This document shows positions 17,205 to 26,490 of a stretch of 64,000 bases of DNA, one piece after another (the stretch's first letter is position 1; each line of letters starts with the position of its first letter). Made by a program: the position numbers and the translations under genes. The notes under the pieces are model-generated. The model ran no database searches, was not told the DNA's origin, and saw only the letters and a list, made by a program, of their open reading frames with translations. Location of the stretch: contig CANCQD010000001.1 of assembly GCA_947380285.1 (NCBI GenBank), forward strand, positions 1 to 64,000, given 5' to 3'. Source of the stretch: Burkholderiaceae bacterium (GTDB lineage Bacteria; Pseudomonadota; Gammaproteobacteria; Burkholderiales; Burkholderiaceae).

Positions 17205-20048
17205 TTATGCAGCTACTTCTACTTTCCTGAGGAAGCTGGCAATAATTTGCTTGACTTCGGGCTTGCAGGAGCCGCAATTAGTTCCGCATTGCGTTTCAGA
17301 TTGAAGTGAGTTCATAGCATCATCAGCGGAAGTTCCTGCTGGCATTTTGCTTAAGCATTGCTTCATTGTGTTTGCAGAGACATTAAAGCAGTTACAAACT
17401 GCCTTACCCTTAGGCTTAATTTCCACGGGAGGCTTGCTGACAGGCATCAATAAAGATCGACCAAGTGTTTTTGCATCCAAACCGCTTTCAAGGTACTCTC
17501 TTAGCCAGGCAGTGCTTGCTAGGCTCTCAATAGGACCGGTGAGCATTGCAGATAAGACCTTCTCATGAGCGCGAACGAGCCGCACAACACCTCTGCGCTT
17601 ATCGCTGTAACGCATCACAGGCTCACCAGATGCCTCATCTAATTTGAATTTCTGCATGATTTTTTTTAAAGCATGTGCGGCAAGTGAGTCTAATTCTTCG
17701 AGCGGGTCATCGTGGTGGGCAGCTTTGAATGAAACCCCAATGAGGTCACCATCCTGCTCTCTACCAAATAGAACGCATTGGGCGGAATCGAAATGAGGCA
17801 AAATGCTCCGCAAACTGTTTTGAACAGAAAAAACCTCTTCTTTTGGAAATAAGCCAAAGGCCACTAATTGCCAAGGAAGATTTGCCGGCAAAATTTTTAC
17901 AGCAGAATGTTTTAATTCAGGCTGACCAGATACAGGGTCAATCATGTTGCAAGTGAGTCCGTTGACTCCGCGGCCTGGCGTTTTACCAGCAGCGCCTGAA
18001 ATAAATTCAGAGCCCCAGTGCATGGCAATAAATGCTTGGGAAGAGGCAATATCATCCGAGACTTTGATTGGGAAGATCTCGCTACCTCTGCGGCTAGTAA
18101 CATGAACTAAATCACCATTTTCTAGATTCATCCTGCCGGCATCTTTGGGCGATAGTTCTACACAAGGCTCGGGTGAGTGCCCATAAAGGGTTCCAATCGT
18201 TCCGGTTCTACTCATACCATGCCATTGGTCTCTCAGGCGTCCAGTATTCAAGGCAAATGGATATCGTGCATCCACAGATTCTGCGGTTGCTTTATAGGGC
18301 GCGGCAATGAAGTGCGCTTTTTTATCTTTGGTTGGAAAAAATCCGTTTTCATAAAGTCGCTTTTTGCCAAAGAAATCCCCTTTTGGCATAGGCCATTGCT
18401 GTGGTCCACGCTCTTCAAGAATTTGATAACTGAGACCAGTAATATCCAGATCGCGACCAGCCGTACTCTCACGATGTTCATTCCAAATATCTTCCGGTCC
18501 ACCGTAAGGGAAAAGGGTTGAAACACCTTGTTTTCTGTTACCGGGTAATAGTGCTTCCAGAGCGCGTCCAACCTCGAGAGCAATCTGCCAATCATGTTTG
18601 GCAGACTCATAAGGATCAATGGCGGGGTTGACTTTAGAGATACGACGCTCAGAATTTGTAACTGTTCCTACTTTTTCTGCCCAAGTAGTAGCGGGCAATA
18701 ATACGTCTGCATATAAGGTAGTGGCTGTGTGCGCATAAGCTTCCTGCACTACAACAAATTCTGCTTTGCTTAATCCCTCGTGAACTGCATTGAGATCAGG
18801 CATCGATTGTGCTGGGTTTGTGCAAACAATCCAAATAGCTTTAAGCTTTTCAGTGCGTAATGCTTCAAACATGGGAATGGCGCTAAGACCCGGCTTTTCA
18901 GGAACTGAATGAACCCCCCACAGGTTTGCAACTTCCGCACGATGTTCTGGGTTCGCAAGATCACGATGTGCGGATAGTAAATTAGCTAAACCTCCAACCT
19001 CCCGGCCACCCATCGCATTGGGTTGTCCGGTCAAGGAGAATGGGCCAGCACCAGCTTTTCCTATTTGACCGGTAGCTAAATGTAAGTTTACTAAGGCAGC
19101 ATTCTTCGCAGTACCTGAAGCAGATTGATTAAGTCCTTGGCAGTACATCGATAGGGTTGCGGGAGAGGTCGCAAACCATTGCGCTGCTTGGAACAAGTCT
19201 TTCTCGTTGATGCCGCAAATCTGACTCACTGCCTTGGGCGTGAAATCTCTAACTAAATCACGTAGTGCATCAAAATCTGCCGTATATGAGTTGATATAAG
19301 ACTCATCAATCCATTTCTCCCAGAGCATGATATAAAGCATGCCGTGATAAAGGGCTACATCAGTACCGGGCTGTATCTGTAGGTAGAGATCAGCTTCTTT
19401 GGCGGTATCGGTTTTTCTGGGGTCAACAACAATAACTTTAAGATCCGGATTATTTTTTCGCGCATCCTCAAGACGTCTGTACAGAATCGGATGAGCAAAA
19501 GCGGTATTCGATCCTGTAATGAAAATGGTAGATGCAGAATCAATATCTTCATAACAGCAGGGTGGAGCATCCATTCCTAGGGTTTGCTTGTAGCCAGCTA
19601 CTGCACTAGACATGCATAGGCGTGAATTGGTGTCAATGTTGTTTGAGCCAATTAAGCCCTTCATTAACTTATTGAAAATGTAATAGTCTTCGGTCAGCAA
19701 CTGACCGGACACATAAATACCAACAGACTCTGGACCATACTCTTTAATGATGTCGGCAAATTTCTGAGCAACGACTTGAATTGCTTCGGGCCAAGAAATA
19801 TCTGTCGACTCTCCACCTCTTTCTTTGCGGATAGCTGGTGAACCCAGTCGAGCCTGCATCTGAAGGCTTGGGTTTGCAGTGAGATGAAGGGTAGAGCCTT
19901 TACTGCAAAGTCTGCCGAAGTTTGCAGGGTGATCTGGGTCGCCGCGAACTCCGGTTACCTCAATCTTCCCATTGCTTGCTGCCGCAGTTTCAATAATGAC
20001 GCCACAGCCAACACCACAATAGCAACAGGTGCTTTTAACTTCAGCCAT
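17205..20048 (-). CDS. nasA: Assimilatory nitrate reductase, catalytic subunit
   Basis: 947 aa. The N-terminal [4Fe-4S] motif uses Cys8, Cys11 and Cys15 (TCCYCGVGC) with a fourth in RLCSKG near residue 48. Bis-MGD domains follow (GIYVSGQLLTEDYY, then NSRLCMSSA with the likely Mo-ligand Cys). A molybdopterin dinucleotide-binding domain (about 610-720) contains NTGRLRDQWHGMSRTG. The C-terminus adds a BFD-like [2Fe-2S] domain with CNCFNVS and CGTNCGSCKPE. It reduces nitrate to nitrite in the cytoplasm. The start overlaps nirD by 8 bases, so translation is probably coupled. The layout is the NasA type that needs an electron donor encoded elsewhere. Confidence 0.96.
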   Translation of the reverse strand: MAEVKSTCCYCGVGCGVIIETAAASNGKIEVTGVRGDPDHPANFGRLCSKGSTLHLTANPSLQMQARLGSPAIRKERGGESTDISWPEAIQVVAQKFADIIKEYGPESVGIYVSGQLLTEDYYIFNKLMKGLIGSNNIDTNSRLCMSSAVAGYKQTLGMDAPPCCYEDIDSASTIFITGSNTAFAHPILYRRLEDARKNNPDLKVIVVDPRKTDTAKEADLYLQIQPGTDVALYHGMLYIMLWEKWIDESYINSYTADFDALRDLVRDFTPKAVSQICGINEKDLFQAAQWFATSPATLSMYCQGLNQSASGTAKNAALVNLHLATGQIGKAGAGPFSLTGQPNAMGGREVGGLANLLSAHRDLANPEHRAEVANLWGVHSVPEKPGLSAIPMFEALRTEKLKAIWIVCTNPAQSMPDLNAVHEGLSKAEFVVVQEAYAHTATTLYADVLLPATTWAEKVGTVTNSERRISKVNPAIDPYESAKHDWQIALEVGRALEALLPGNRKQGVSTLFPYGGPEDIWNEHRESTAGRDLDITGLSYQILEERGPQQWPMPKGDFFGKKRLYENGFFPTKDKKAHFIAAPYKATAESVDARYPFALNTGRLRDQWHGMSRTGTIGTLYGHSPEPCVELSPKDAGRMNLENGDLVHVTSRRGSEIFPIKVSDDIASSQAFIAMHWGSEFISGAAGKTPGRGVNGLTCNMIDPVSGQPELKHSAVKILPANLPWQLVAFGLFPKEEVFSVQNSLRSILPHFDSAQCVLFGREQDGDLIGVSFKAAHHDDPLEELDSLAAHALKKIMQKFKLDEASGEPVMRYSDKRRGVVRLVRAHEKVLSAMLTGPIESLASTAWLREYLESGLDAKTLGRSLLMPVSKPPVEIKPKGKAVCNCFNVSANTMKQCLSKMPAGTSADDAMNSLQSETQCGTNCGSCKPEVKQIIASFLRKVEVAA

Positions 20049-20391
20049 GTGTGGTGTGCAATTCCTCGCGGCTCAACCAAACTACACCAGACTCTACTTT
20101 GACTGCAAATGATTTAGCGCAGCCTTCATCTGGGGCAAGAGCACAGCCGGTAGAGAGATCTATATTCCAAGAGTGCAGTGGACAGGTTACTGATTTACCA
20201 TGAACAATACCCTGTGAGAGTGGGCCACCCTTGTGCGGGCATTTATCCAATACGGCAAATACTTCATCTTCTGAATTTCTGAAAATTGCTATTTGACCAG
20301 CTGGTGCCTCAATAACTCGAGACCCCAACACAGGGATTTCTTCAACGGTAGTGATTTTTTGCCACTGATCAAGTTGTGCGGTATTAGACAT
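20041..20391 (-). CDS. nirD: Nitrite reductase small subunit NirD (Rieske-like)
   Basis: 116 aa when started at the ATG at 20391, which has GAGG upstream and overlaps the nirB stop by 8 bases. An in-frame ATG five codons earlier (20406) is possible. The Rieske signature is complete: CPHKGG and CPLHSW give the two Cys and two His ligands. It partners NirB in the NADH-dependent, six-electron reduction of nitrite to ammonium. Some NirD proteins lack the ligands; this one keeps them. Confidence 0.93.
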   Translation of the reverse strand: MSNTAQLDQWQKITTVEEIPVLGSRVIEAPAGQIAIFRNSEDEVFAVLDKCPHKGGPLSQGIVHGKSVTCPLHSWNIDLSTGCALAPDEGCAKSFAVKVESGVVWLSREELHTTHG

Positions 20392-22834
20392 TTCCAACCT
20401 CGACAATGGGAATGGTTTTAAATTGACGAATATCTACACCAGCACGTTCAAATTCTTTCCAAGGATCTGGCGCATCTTTCAGGTCAAATAGCAGTCTTTC
20501 ATAAAGTGCTTTACGGCTTTCAGAATCTTCGACAACTTTTTGCTTGATGTATTCCATGCCAACACGGGCTAAGTAATGAACTGTACGATCCAAATACCAT
20601 GCTTCCTCACGATACAGCTGCAAGAATGCACCCGAATACTCTCGCACTTCTTCATCTGTTTTGACTTTACAGAGAAATTCCGCAACTTCGGTTTTGATAC
20701 CGCCGTTACCCCCAATATAGAGCTCCCAACCAGACTCAACGCCAATAATGCCAACGTCTTTGATGCCGGCCTCTGCACAGTTTCTGGGGCAACCAGACAC
20801 TGCAAGCTTCACTTTGTGAGGTGCATACATGCCGAAGAGCATTCTCTCTAGATTTACGCCCATTTTCATGGAGGATTGAGTGCCAAAACGACAGTGCTCA
20901 TCACCAACACAAGTTTTCACTGTGCGAATTGATTTTCCATAGGCATGACCAGATGGCATATCCAACTCTTTCCAAACCGCTGGAAGATCATCTTTCTTGA
21001 TGCCAAGCAAGTCAATGCGTTGGCCTCCAGTTACTTTAACTGTTGGCACTTGGTATTTCTCAGCAACGTCAGCAATTCTACGTAGCTCAGAAGGAGTGGT
21101 TAATCCACCATACATGCGTGGAATAACTGAGTAGGTGCCATCTTTTTGAATATTGGCATGAGCACGCTCATTGATAAAGCGGGACTGTGGATCATCCTTT
21201 GCTTCATGTGGCCATGTGGAGATTAAATAATAATTCAGGGCGGGGCGACATGTGGCGCAACCATTGGGTGTTCTCCAACTCAGTTCAGTGCGAACTTGTT
21301 CTTGAGAGATTAAGTGACCTGAACGTATGGCTTGACGGATTTCGTCGTGGGAAAGGTCAGAACATCCGCAAATTGATTTCTTTCTAGGTGTGGCTGAGTA
21401 ATCCGTTCCCAATACATTCATCAGTACTTGCTCTACTAGACCTGTACATGAACCACAGGAGCTGCTGGCCTTAGTGCATTTCTTTACTTCATCTAATGTA
21501 AAGAGGCCTTGTTCACGAATAGCCTTAACAATGGTCCCTTTTGTGACTCCATTACATCCGCAAATTTCATCTGCATCGGTCATACCAGCAGCTTTATTGT
21601 GACCTTGATGGCCAACATCACCAATATTGGATTCACCAAACATTAATGTGTCACGAATTTCTGCAACGCTTTGTGCGTCACGCATGAGTTTGAAATACCA
21701 AGTGCTATCTGCTGTATCACCAAACATGCAGGCACCAATCAAACGATCATCCTTAAGGACTAATTTTTTATATACGCCGCCAATTGGATCGGCTAGGGTG
21801 ATTTCTTCTGTCCCTTCACCTCCCATAAAGTTTCCAGCAGAGAAAAGATCAACACCAGTCACTTTGAGCTTTGTAGAGGTTACCGAGCCCTCGTAGAGAC
21901 CAATACCATGTTCAGCTAGATGATTTGCGCATACTTTAGCTTGCTCAAATAAGGGGGCAACTAAACCATAGGCTGTGCCGCGGTGGCTTGCACACTCACC
22001 AACTGCATAGACTCTTGGATCAAAAGTTTGTAGAGTGTCATTAACAACAATACCTCTTTGGCAATGTAAACCTGCAGATTCAGCTAAAGCTGTGTTGGGC
22101 TTAATACCTGCAGCCATAACAACTAAGTCAGCCGGTATTTCTAACCCACCTTTGAAGCGGATATGGCCGACACGATCGCCAGCTGCATTGGGGGTAATTG
22201 CCTCGGTAGACGTTTTCAGTAAGAACTTAAGACCTTTTTCTTCCAAGGATTTTTGTAGTAAATCAGCCGCTGTTTTATCTAGCTGTCTTTCCATCAACCA
22301 TTCAGCCAGATGGACCACAGTCACACTCATACCCCTGAGAGCCAGACCATTTGCAGCTTCTAGACCAAGTAGGCCACCACCAATGACAACGGCATTTTTG
22401 TAACGCGTCGCCACATCAATCATCTCATTAGTATCTTTAATGTCACGATACGCAATCACGCCAGGTAAGTCATTTCCCGGAACAGGCAAGATAAATGGTA
22501 AAGAGCCAGTAGCCAGCAATAAGCGATCATAGCTTTCAACTGTGCCATCGTCGGCAATAACAGTGCGCTCTTTGCGATCAATCTTAGTTATGGTTTTGCC
22601 AAGATGAAGGTGGATGCCATTGCTCTTGTACCAATCGAGGTCATTTAGAACAATTTGCTCAAGAGTCTGTTCCCCAGCCAATACTGGGGACAGCAAAATA
22701 CGGTTGTAGTTGGGATGGGGTTCAGCACCAAAGATGGTGATGTCATAAAGCTCTGGGTCGAGCTTTAATAGTTCCTCGATGGTCCGAACGCCGGCCATCC
22801 CATTGCCAATCATGACGAGTTTTTGTTTTTTCAT
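20384..22834 (-). CDS. nirB: Nitrite reductase large subunit NirB (NADH, siroheme)
   Basis: 816 aa. FAD- and NAD-binding folds start with VMIGNGMAGVRTIEEL (residue 5) and VVIGGGLLGLEAANGLA (about 148). Two BFD-like [2Fe-2S] modules follow: CGCNGVTKG with SCGSCTG, and CGCSDLS with CATCRP. The C-terminal siroheme/[4Fe-4S] domain carries C-x5-C in TCVGDEHCRFG and C-x3-C in GCPRNCAEAG. It reduces nitrite to ammonium in the cytoplasm. The start codon overlaps the stop of the upstream binding-protein gene in an ATGA arrangement. Siroheme would come from the cobA product encoded in the divergent operon. Confidence 0.96.
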   Translation of the reverse strand: MKKQKLVMIGNGMAGVRTIEELLKLDPELYDITIFGAEPHPNYNRILLSPVLAGEQTLEQIVLNDLDWYKSNGIHLHLGKTITKIDRKERTVIADDGTVESYDRLLLATGSLPFILPVPGNDLPGVIAYRDIKDTNEMIDVATRYKNAVVIGGGLLGLEAANGLALRGMSVTVVHLAEWLMERQLDKTAADLLQKSLEEKGLKFLLKTSTEAITPNAAGDRVGHIRFKGGLEIPADLVVMAAGIKPNTALAESAGLHCQRGIVVNDTLQTFDPRVYAVGECASHRGTAYGLVAPLFEQAKVCANHLAEHGIGLYEGSVTSTKLKVTGVDLFSAGNFMGGEGTEEITLADPIGGVYKKLVLKDDRLIGACMFGDTADSTWYFKLMRDAQSVAEIRDTLMFGESNIGDVGHQGHNKAAGMTDADEICGCNGVTKGTIVKAIREQGLFTLDEVKKCTKASSSCGSCTGLVEQVLMNVLGTDYSATPRKKSICGCSDLSHDEIRQAIRSGHLISQEQVRTELSWRTPNGCATCRPALNYYLISTWPHEAKDDPQSRFINERAHANIQKDGTYSVIPRMYGGLTTPSELRRIADVAEKYQVPTVKVTGGQRIDLLGIKKDDLPAVWKELDMPSGHAYGKSIRTVKTCVGDEHCRFGTQSSMKMGVNLERMLFGMYAPHKVKLAVSGCPRNCAEAGIKDVGIIGVESGWELYIGGNGGIKTEVAEFLCKVKTDEEVREYSGAFLQLYREEAWYLDRTVHYLARVGMEYIKQKVVEDSESRKALYERLLFDLKDAPDPWKEFERAGVDIRQFKTIPIVEVGNV

Positions 22835-24126
22835 GCTTTGATCTTGAAGCTATCTGCGTAAGCCGCGGGGTTGGAGCCATTCCACACAACACCATCAAAT
22901 AATTTGCTGGAGCGCATATCACTTTTTGGTAATGGAGTTTTGGAAGCCGTAGCCGCATCTTTGTAGATGGCGATATTGTTAACCTTCTTCGCCACTGCCA
23001 AGTAATCTGGATGTTCTTTGAGTAATCCCCAGCGCTTATGTTGGGTCATAAACCACATGCCATCAGACAGGTATGGGAAAGTGGCCAAACCGTCGTTATA
23101 AAACTTCATCGCATGAGGGTCATCCCAAGTCTTGCCGATACCATTGTTGTAGCGACCCATCATCCGGTCTTGAATCACACTCACATCGGTATTGACAAAT
23201 GAAGGTGCAGATACAACTTCTGCAGTCGCATGTTTGTTTGTAGTCGATGCATCAATATACTTACCAGCCTCAAGAATTGCTGCTGTAACTGCGCGACAAG
23301 TATTGGGGTACTTCTTAGCAAAGTCGGAAGTTGTACCCAGCGCCTTCTCTGGATGATCTTGCCAAATTGCTTGTGTAGTAATGGCTGTAAAGCCAATGCC
23401 ATCAATGATCGCACGGGCATTCCAGGGTTCACCTACGCAATAGCCATCCATATTTCCGCTACGCATATTCGCCACCATTTGTGGGGGTGGAACAGTGATA
23501 ATTTTCGCGTCTTTAAATGGATTAATGCCATAGTTCGCTAACCAGTAGTAGAGCCACATAGCGTGTGTACCAGTTGGAAAAGTTTGCGCAAAAGTGTAGT
23601 CACGCTTTTCTTTATCCATGACAGCTTTAAGGCTTGCCCCATCAGTAACGCCCTTTTGGTAAAGCGCTTTAGATAAAGTAATTGCTTGGCCGTTATTGTT
23701 CAAGGACATCAGGAGAGACATATCTTTTTGTTGTCCACCGATACCCATTTGCAGTCCGTACATCAAGCCATACAGAATGTGCGACATGTCATTTTCACCA
23801 TTCACTAGCTTGTCACGGATTGCAGCCCATGATGCTTCTTTAGTGGGGATGATCTTGACGCCGTACTTCTTATCTAGACCAAGATGGTTAGCCATGACAA
23901 CCGATGAGCAGTCTGTAAGGGCAATGAAACTGACCTTTACATCCGTTTTCTCAGGGGCGTCGGAGCCTGCTGCCCAAGCTCCTGCTTTAACCATTGGGTC
24001 TATTAAAGACAGAATGCTTGCAGAGCCAATACTTTGGATAAGTTTGCGACGCGTAGGATTCGCATCAGCAACAGTGGGGGTAGTAGCTTCTGGTAATAAA
24101 CCGCTAATGCTTGTTTTCTCTTTCAT
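22831..24126 (-). CDS. nrtA: NrtA/CmpA-type substrate-binding or nitrate-sensing protein
   Basis: 431 aa. A twin-arginine-like signal (TRRKLIQSIGSASILSL, about 26-42) precedes an NrtA/CmpA-type periplasmic binding fold with VSFIALTDCSSVVMANHLG, KEASWAAIRDKLVNGENDMSHILYG, VPPPQMVANMRSGNMDGYCVGEPWN and the later RAVTAAILEAGKYID. It resembles the second binding protein at 25102 but is clearly diverged. It is the first gene of the leftward nitrate operon and no permease or ATPase lies in that operon, so it may share those at 26491-28204 or act as a ligand sensor. GGAG lies 6-9 bases before the ATG. Confidence 0.87.
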   Translation of the reverse strand: MKEKTSISGLLPEATTPTVADANPTRRKLIQSIGSASILSLIDPMVKAGAWAAGSDAPEKTDVKVSFIALTDCSSVVMANHLGLDKKYGVKIIPTKEASWAAIRDKLVNGENDMSHILYGLMYGLQMGIGGQQKDMSLLMSLNNNGQAITLSKALYQKGVTDGASLKAVMDKEKRDYTFAQTFPTGTHAMWLYYWLANYGINPFKDAKIITVPPPQMVANMRSGNMDGYCVGEPWNARAIIDGIGFTAITTQAIWQDHPEKALGTTSDFAKKYPNTCRAVTAAILEAGKYIDASTTNKHATAEVVSAPSFVNTDVSVIQDRMMGRYNNGIGKTWDDPHAMKFYNDGLATFPYLSDGMWFMTQHKRWGLLKEHPDYLAVAKKVNNIAIYKDAATASKTPLPKSDMRSSKLFDGVVWNGSNPAAYADSFKIKA

Positions 24127-24201
24127 GCTGAGCTCCTTTGATCGATAACTAACAATAAAGAAGTTGAAAGTTGCGAGATTAATGAAATGGCTCAGAATTG
24201 G

Positions 24202-24218
24202 TGCACCAAATCAATGCA
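24202..24218. promoter_or_regulatory. NtrC-like binding site in the divergent nitrate promoter region
   Basis: The sequence TGCACCAAATCAATGCA fits the NtrC consensus TGCAC-N7-GTGCA with one mismatch in the right half. It sits in the 151-base gap between the leftward operon (start 24126) and cobA (start 24278), about 76 and 60 bases from the two starts. The left half is also inside a compact palindrome TTGGTGCACCAA (24199-24210). No clear -24/-12 sigma-54 promoter was found for either direction. Confidence 0.45.
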
Positions 24219-24277
24219 TGAGCACTTTTGGTTCATATAGAGAATTTAGGGCTATTGCTGACTGTTACAAATGATGC

Positions 24278-25081
24278 ATGGAACAAATTGCACCAAGAAC
24301 AATTAAAACGCCCAAATTAAATGGGGTGATGCCTGGCGTCTACCTTATTGGTGCAGGGCCTGGAGCTGCTGATCTCATTACTGTGCGTGGTTCAAGAATT
24401 TTGGCTCAGGCAGACATTGTTTTTTATGACGCACTCATTGATATTTCTATGTTGGAGTGGTGTCCTAGCACTAAATTGGTGCAGGTAGGGAAAAGATGTG
24501 GGTCGCATTCAAGCTCCCAGCACTTCATCAACAAGCAATTAGTGGATGCTGCAGGTAAGTACTCAGTAGTTGTGCGCTTAAAGGGCGGGGATCCAATGAT
24601 CTTTGGTCGTGCACAGGAAGAGATTGACGCTCTTGAGAAAGCAAACGTGCGCTATGAGATTGTTCCAGGCATCACTACTGCCTTAGCGGCCTCCGCGGAA
24701 TTAAAGCAACCTCCAACTACGAGAGAGTTAAGTAGAACCCTGACGCTGACTACTCTTCCAGGCCGTTGTGCGCACGAAGATCATAAAACCGCTATTTACT
24801 ATATGGCGCGTGATCAGCTATCTGAGGTTGCGACAACATTGATTGCTCAGGGCTACACGGTAGATACCCCTGTTTGCTTGATGGAGTCAGTCAGCCTACC
24901 AACGCAGCGCAGCTTTGGCTGCACATTAGATGAATTGCGCTTTGGCGATGTTCAGCATCATTTTTTAGATAAGCAACCTGTCGTGGTGATGGTCGGAGAG
25001 GTTTATAGAAAAAAACTTCAGACGCTCACCCCGCTAATTGAGTCACAAATTTATTTCAACGTATTGCAGGCAGCATCTTAA
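24278..25081 (+). CDS. cobA: Uroporphyrinogen-III C-methyltransferase (SUMT)
   Basis: 267 aa. Motifs of the tetrapyrrole methylase family: VYLIGAGPGAADLITVRG (about 21-38), DIVFYDALID, VRLKGGDPMIFGRA and the VVPGITTALA equivalent (EIVPGITTALAAS). It methylates uroporphyrinogen III to precorrin-2, the branch point to siroheme. Its place at the head of the rightward operon fits siroheme supply for NirB. The precorrin-2 dehydrogenase/ferrochelatase half (CysG N-terminus) is absent, so another gene must supply those steps. Confidence 0.93.
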   Translation: MEQIAPRTIKTPKLNGVMPGVYLIGAGPGAADLITVRGSRILAQADIVFYDALIDISMLEWCPSTKLVQVGKRCGSHSSSQHFINKQLVDAAGKYSVVVRLKGGDPMIFGRAQEEIDALEKANVRYEIVPGITTALAASAELKQPPTTRELSRTLTLTTLPGRCAHEDHKTAIYYMARDQLSEVATTLIAQGYTVDTPVCLMESVSLPTQRSFGCTLDELRFGDVQHHFLDKQPVVVMVGEVYRKKLQTLTPLIESQIYFNVLQAAS

Positions 25082-25101
25082 TTACTTACTAGGAGCTACA
25101 A

Positions 25102-26475
25102 ATGAATTCATATCGCCCATTTGATCCAGATAGACCTCTATTTAGCAACCGCTGTAGTTGTGGGCAGCATGCATCCGAGTTAGATCACGCAAATTCGCTT
25201 TCGGTAAAGATGGATGCTGAACAGCAAAGCGCAGATTTTGTTGAAGCTAGCTTGGTTAAGGCGCTTTTTCCTCAAGAGGATCGTAGACGCGCATTTCTAA
25301 AGGCTGTCGGTGTTGGTGGAGCAATGAGCGCTCTTTCAGGCTTCTTGCCAGTAGGGTCCTTACAGGCTATGGCGCAAGAAAAAGCTCCATTAGAAAAACC
25401 AGACCTAAAAATTGGCTTTATTGCAATTACTTGCGCAACTCCACTCATCATGGCTGACCCATTAGGGTTTTATAAAAAACAAGGCCTGAACGTTACCCTT
25501 AATAAGACTGCAGGTTGGGCTTTGATTCGCGACAAGATGTTGAATAAAGAGCATGATGCCTCTCACTTTTTATCGCCAATGCCGATCTCCATGTCAATGG
25601 GTTTGGGCTCTGATCCATCTCAGATGCGTGTAGCTACGATTCAGAACGTCAATGGTCAGGCTATTACGTTAGCTAACAAGCATAAGGATAATCGCGATCC
25701 GAAAAACTGGAAGGGTATGAAGTTTGCTGTTCCCTTTGAATATTCAATGCATAACTTCTTGCTGCGTTATTACGTTGCTCAAGCTGGCTTGGATCCAGAT
25801 AAAGATATTCAGATTCGCGTTACACCTCCACCAGAGATGGTTGCCAACCTCCGCGCTGGAAATATTGACGGCTTCCTTGGCCCTGATCCATTTAATCAGC
25901 GTGCGGTATATGACGAAGTTGGATTTATTCATATTCTGACTAAACAGATCTGGGACGGCCACCCATGTTGCGCGTTTGGAACTTCAGAAGAATTTATTCG
26001 CAAGAATCCAAATACCTTTGCAGCTCTCTATCGTGCGGTACTGAATGCTTCCACAATGGCGCGCGATCCTGTGAATAGGCCTTTAATTGCCAAAGTGATT
26101 TCTACGCCAAACTACCTGAACCAACCTGAAACTGTGGTGATGCAGGTCCTTACCGGTAAGTTTGCAGATGGTTTGGGCAATGTTCAAAATGTACCAGATC
26201 GAATCGACTTCAACCCAATCCCATGGTATTCCATGGCAACTTGGATGTTGACCCAAATGCAGCGCTGGGGCTATGTCAAAGGCGATGTGAATTACAAAGA
26301 CATCTCTGAAAAAGTATTCCTACTGACCGATGCCAAAAAGTATATGGGTGAGACTGGTATTGCAGTTCCGGCCTTGGCTAAAGCGGGATACAAAAAAGAC
26401 AAGATTATGGGTAAAGAGTTTGATCCTAGTCAGCCCGCGGCATATCTAAAATCTTTTCAAACTAATAAAGCATGA
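25102..26475 (+). CDS. Tat-exported NrtA/CynA-type binding protein with CSCGQH extension
   Basis: 457 aa with AGGAG 6 bases upstream. About 55 residues precede the Tat motif (DRRRAFLKAVGVGGAMS, about 55-71), and this extension contains NRCSCGQHASELDH, a likely metal-binding or recognition element. The mature part has the NrtA/CmpA binding fold: IGFIAITCATPLIMADPLG, KTAGWALIRDKMLN, VTPPPEMVANLRAGNIDGFLGPDPFN. The ligand should be a small oxyanion or cyanate: downstream genes encode permease, ATPase and cyanase. The paralog at 22831 lacks the CSCGQH element. Confidence 0.88.
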   Translation: MNSYRPFDPDRPLFSNRCSCGQHASELDHANSLSVKMDAEQQSADFVEASLVKALFPQEDRRRAFLKAVGVGGAMSALSGFLPVGSLQAMAQEKAPLEKPDLKIGFIAITCATPLIMADPLGFYKKQGLNVTLNKTAGWALIRDKMLNKEHDASHFLSPMPISMSMGLGSDPSQMRVATIQNVNGQAITLANKHKDNRDPKNWKGMKFAVPFEYSMHNFLLRYYVAQAGLDPDKDIQIRVTPPPEMVANLRAGNIDGFLGPDPFNQRAVYDEVGFIHILTKQIWDGHPCCAFGTSEEFIRKNPNTFAALYRAVLNASTMARDPVNRPLIAKVISTPNYLNQPETVVMQVLTGKFADGLGNVQNVPDRIDFNPIPWYSMATWMLTQMQRWGYVKGDVNYKDISEKVFLLTDAKKYMGETGIAVPALAKAGYKKDKIMGKEFDPSQPAAYLKSFQTNKA

Positions 26476-26490
26476 AATTAAGGTAAATGA

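Noticed and set aside
22035..22403. Open reading frame on the + strand inside nirB
   Set aside because: It runs opposite to a gene with full domain structure, has no ribosome binding site and its sequence has no family resemblance. It is a shadow of nirB codon usage.
24127..24200. Sigma-54 promoter before nrtA on the - strand
   Set aside because: A TCGCAA resembling a -12 box is present, but there is no GG at the proper distance for the -24 box.
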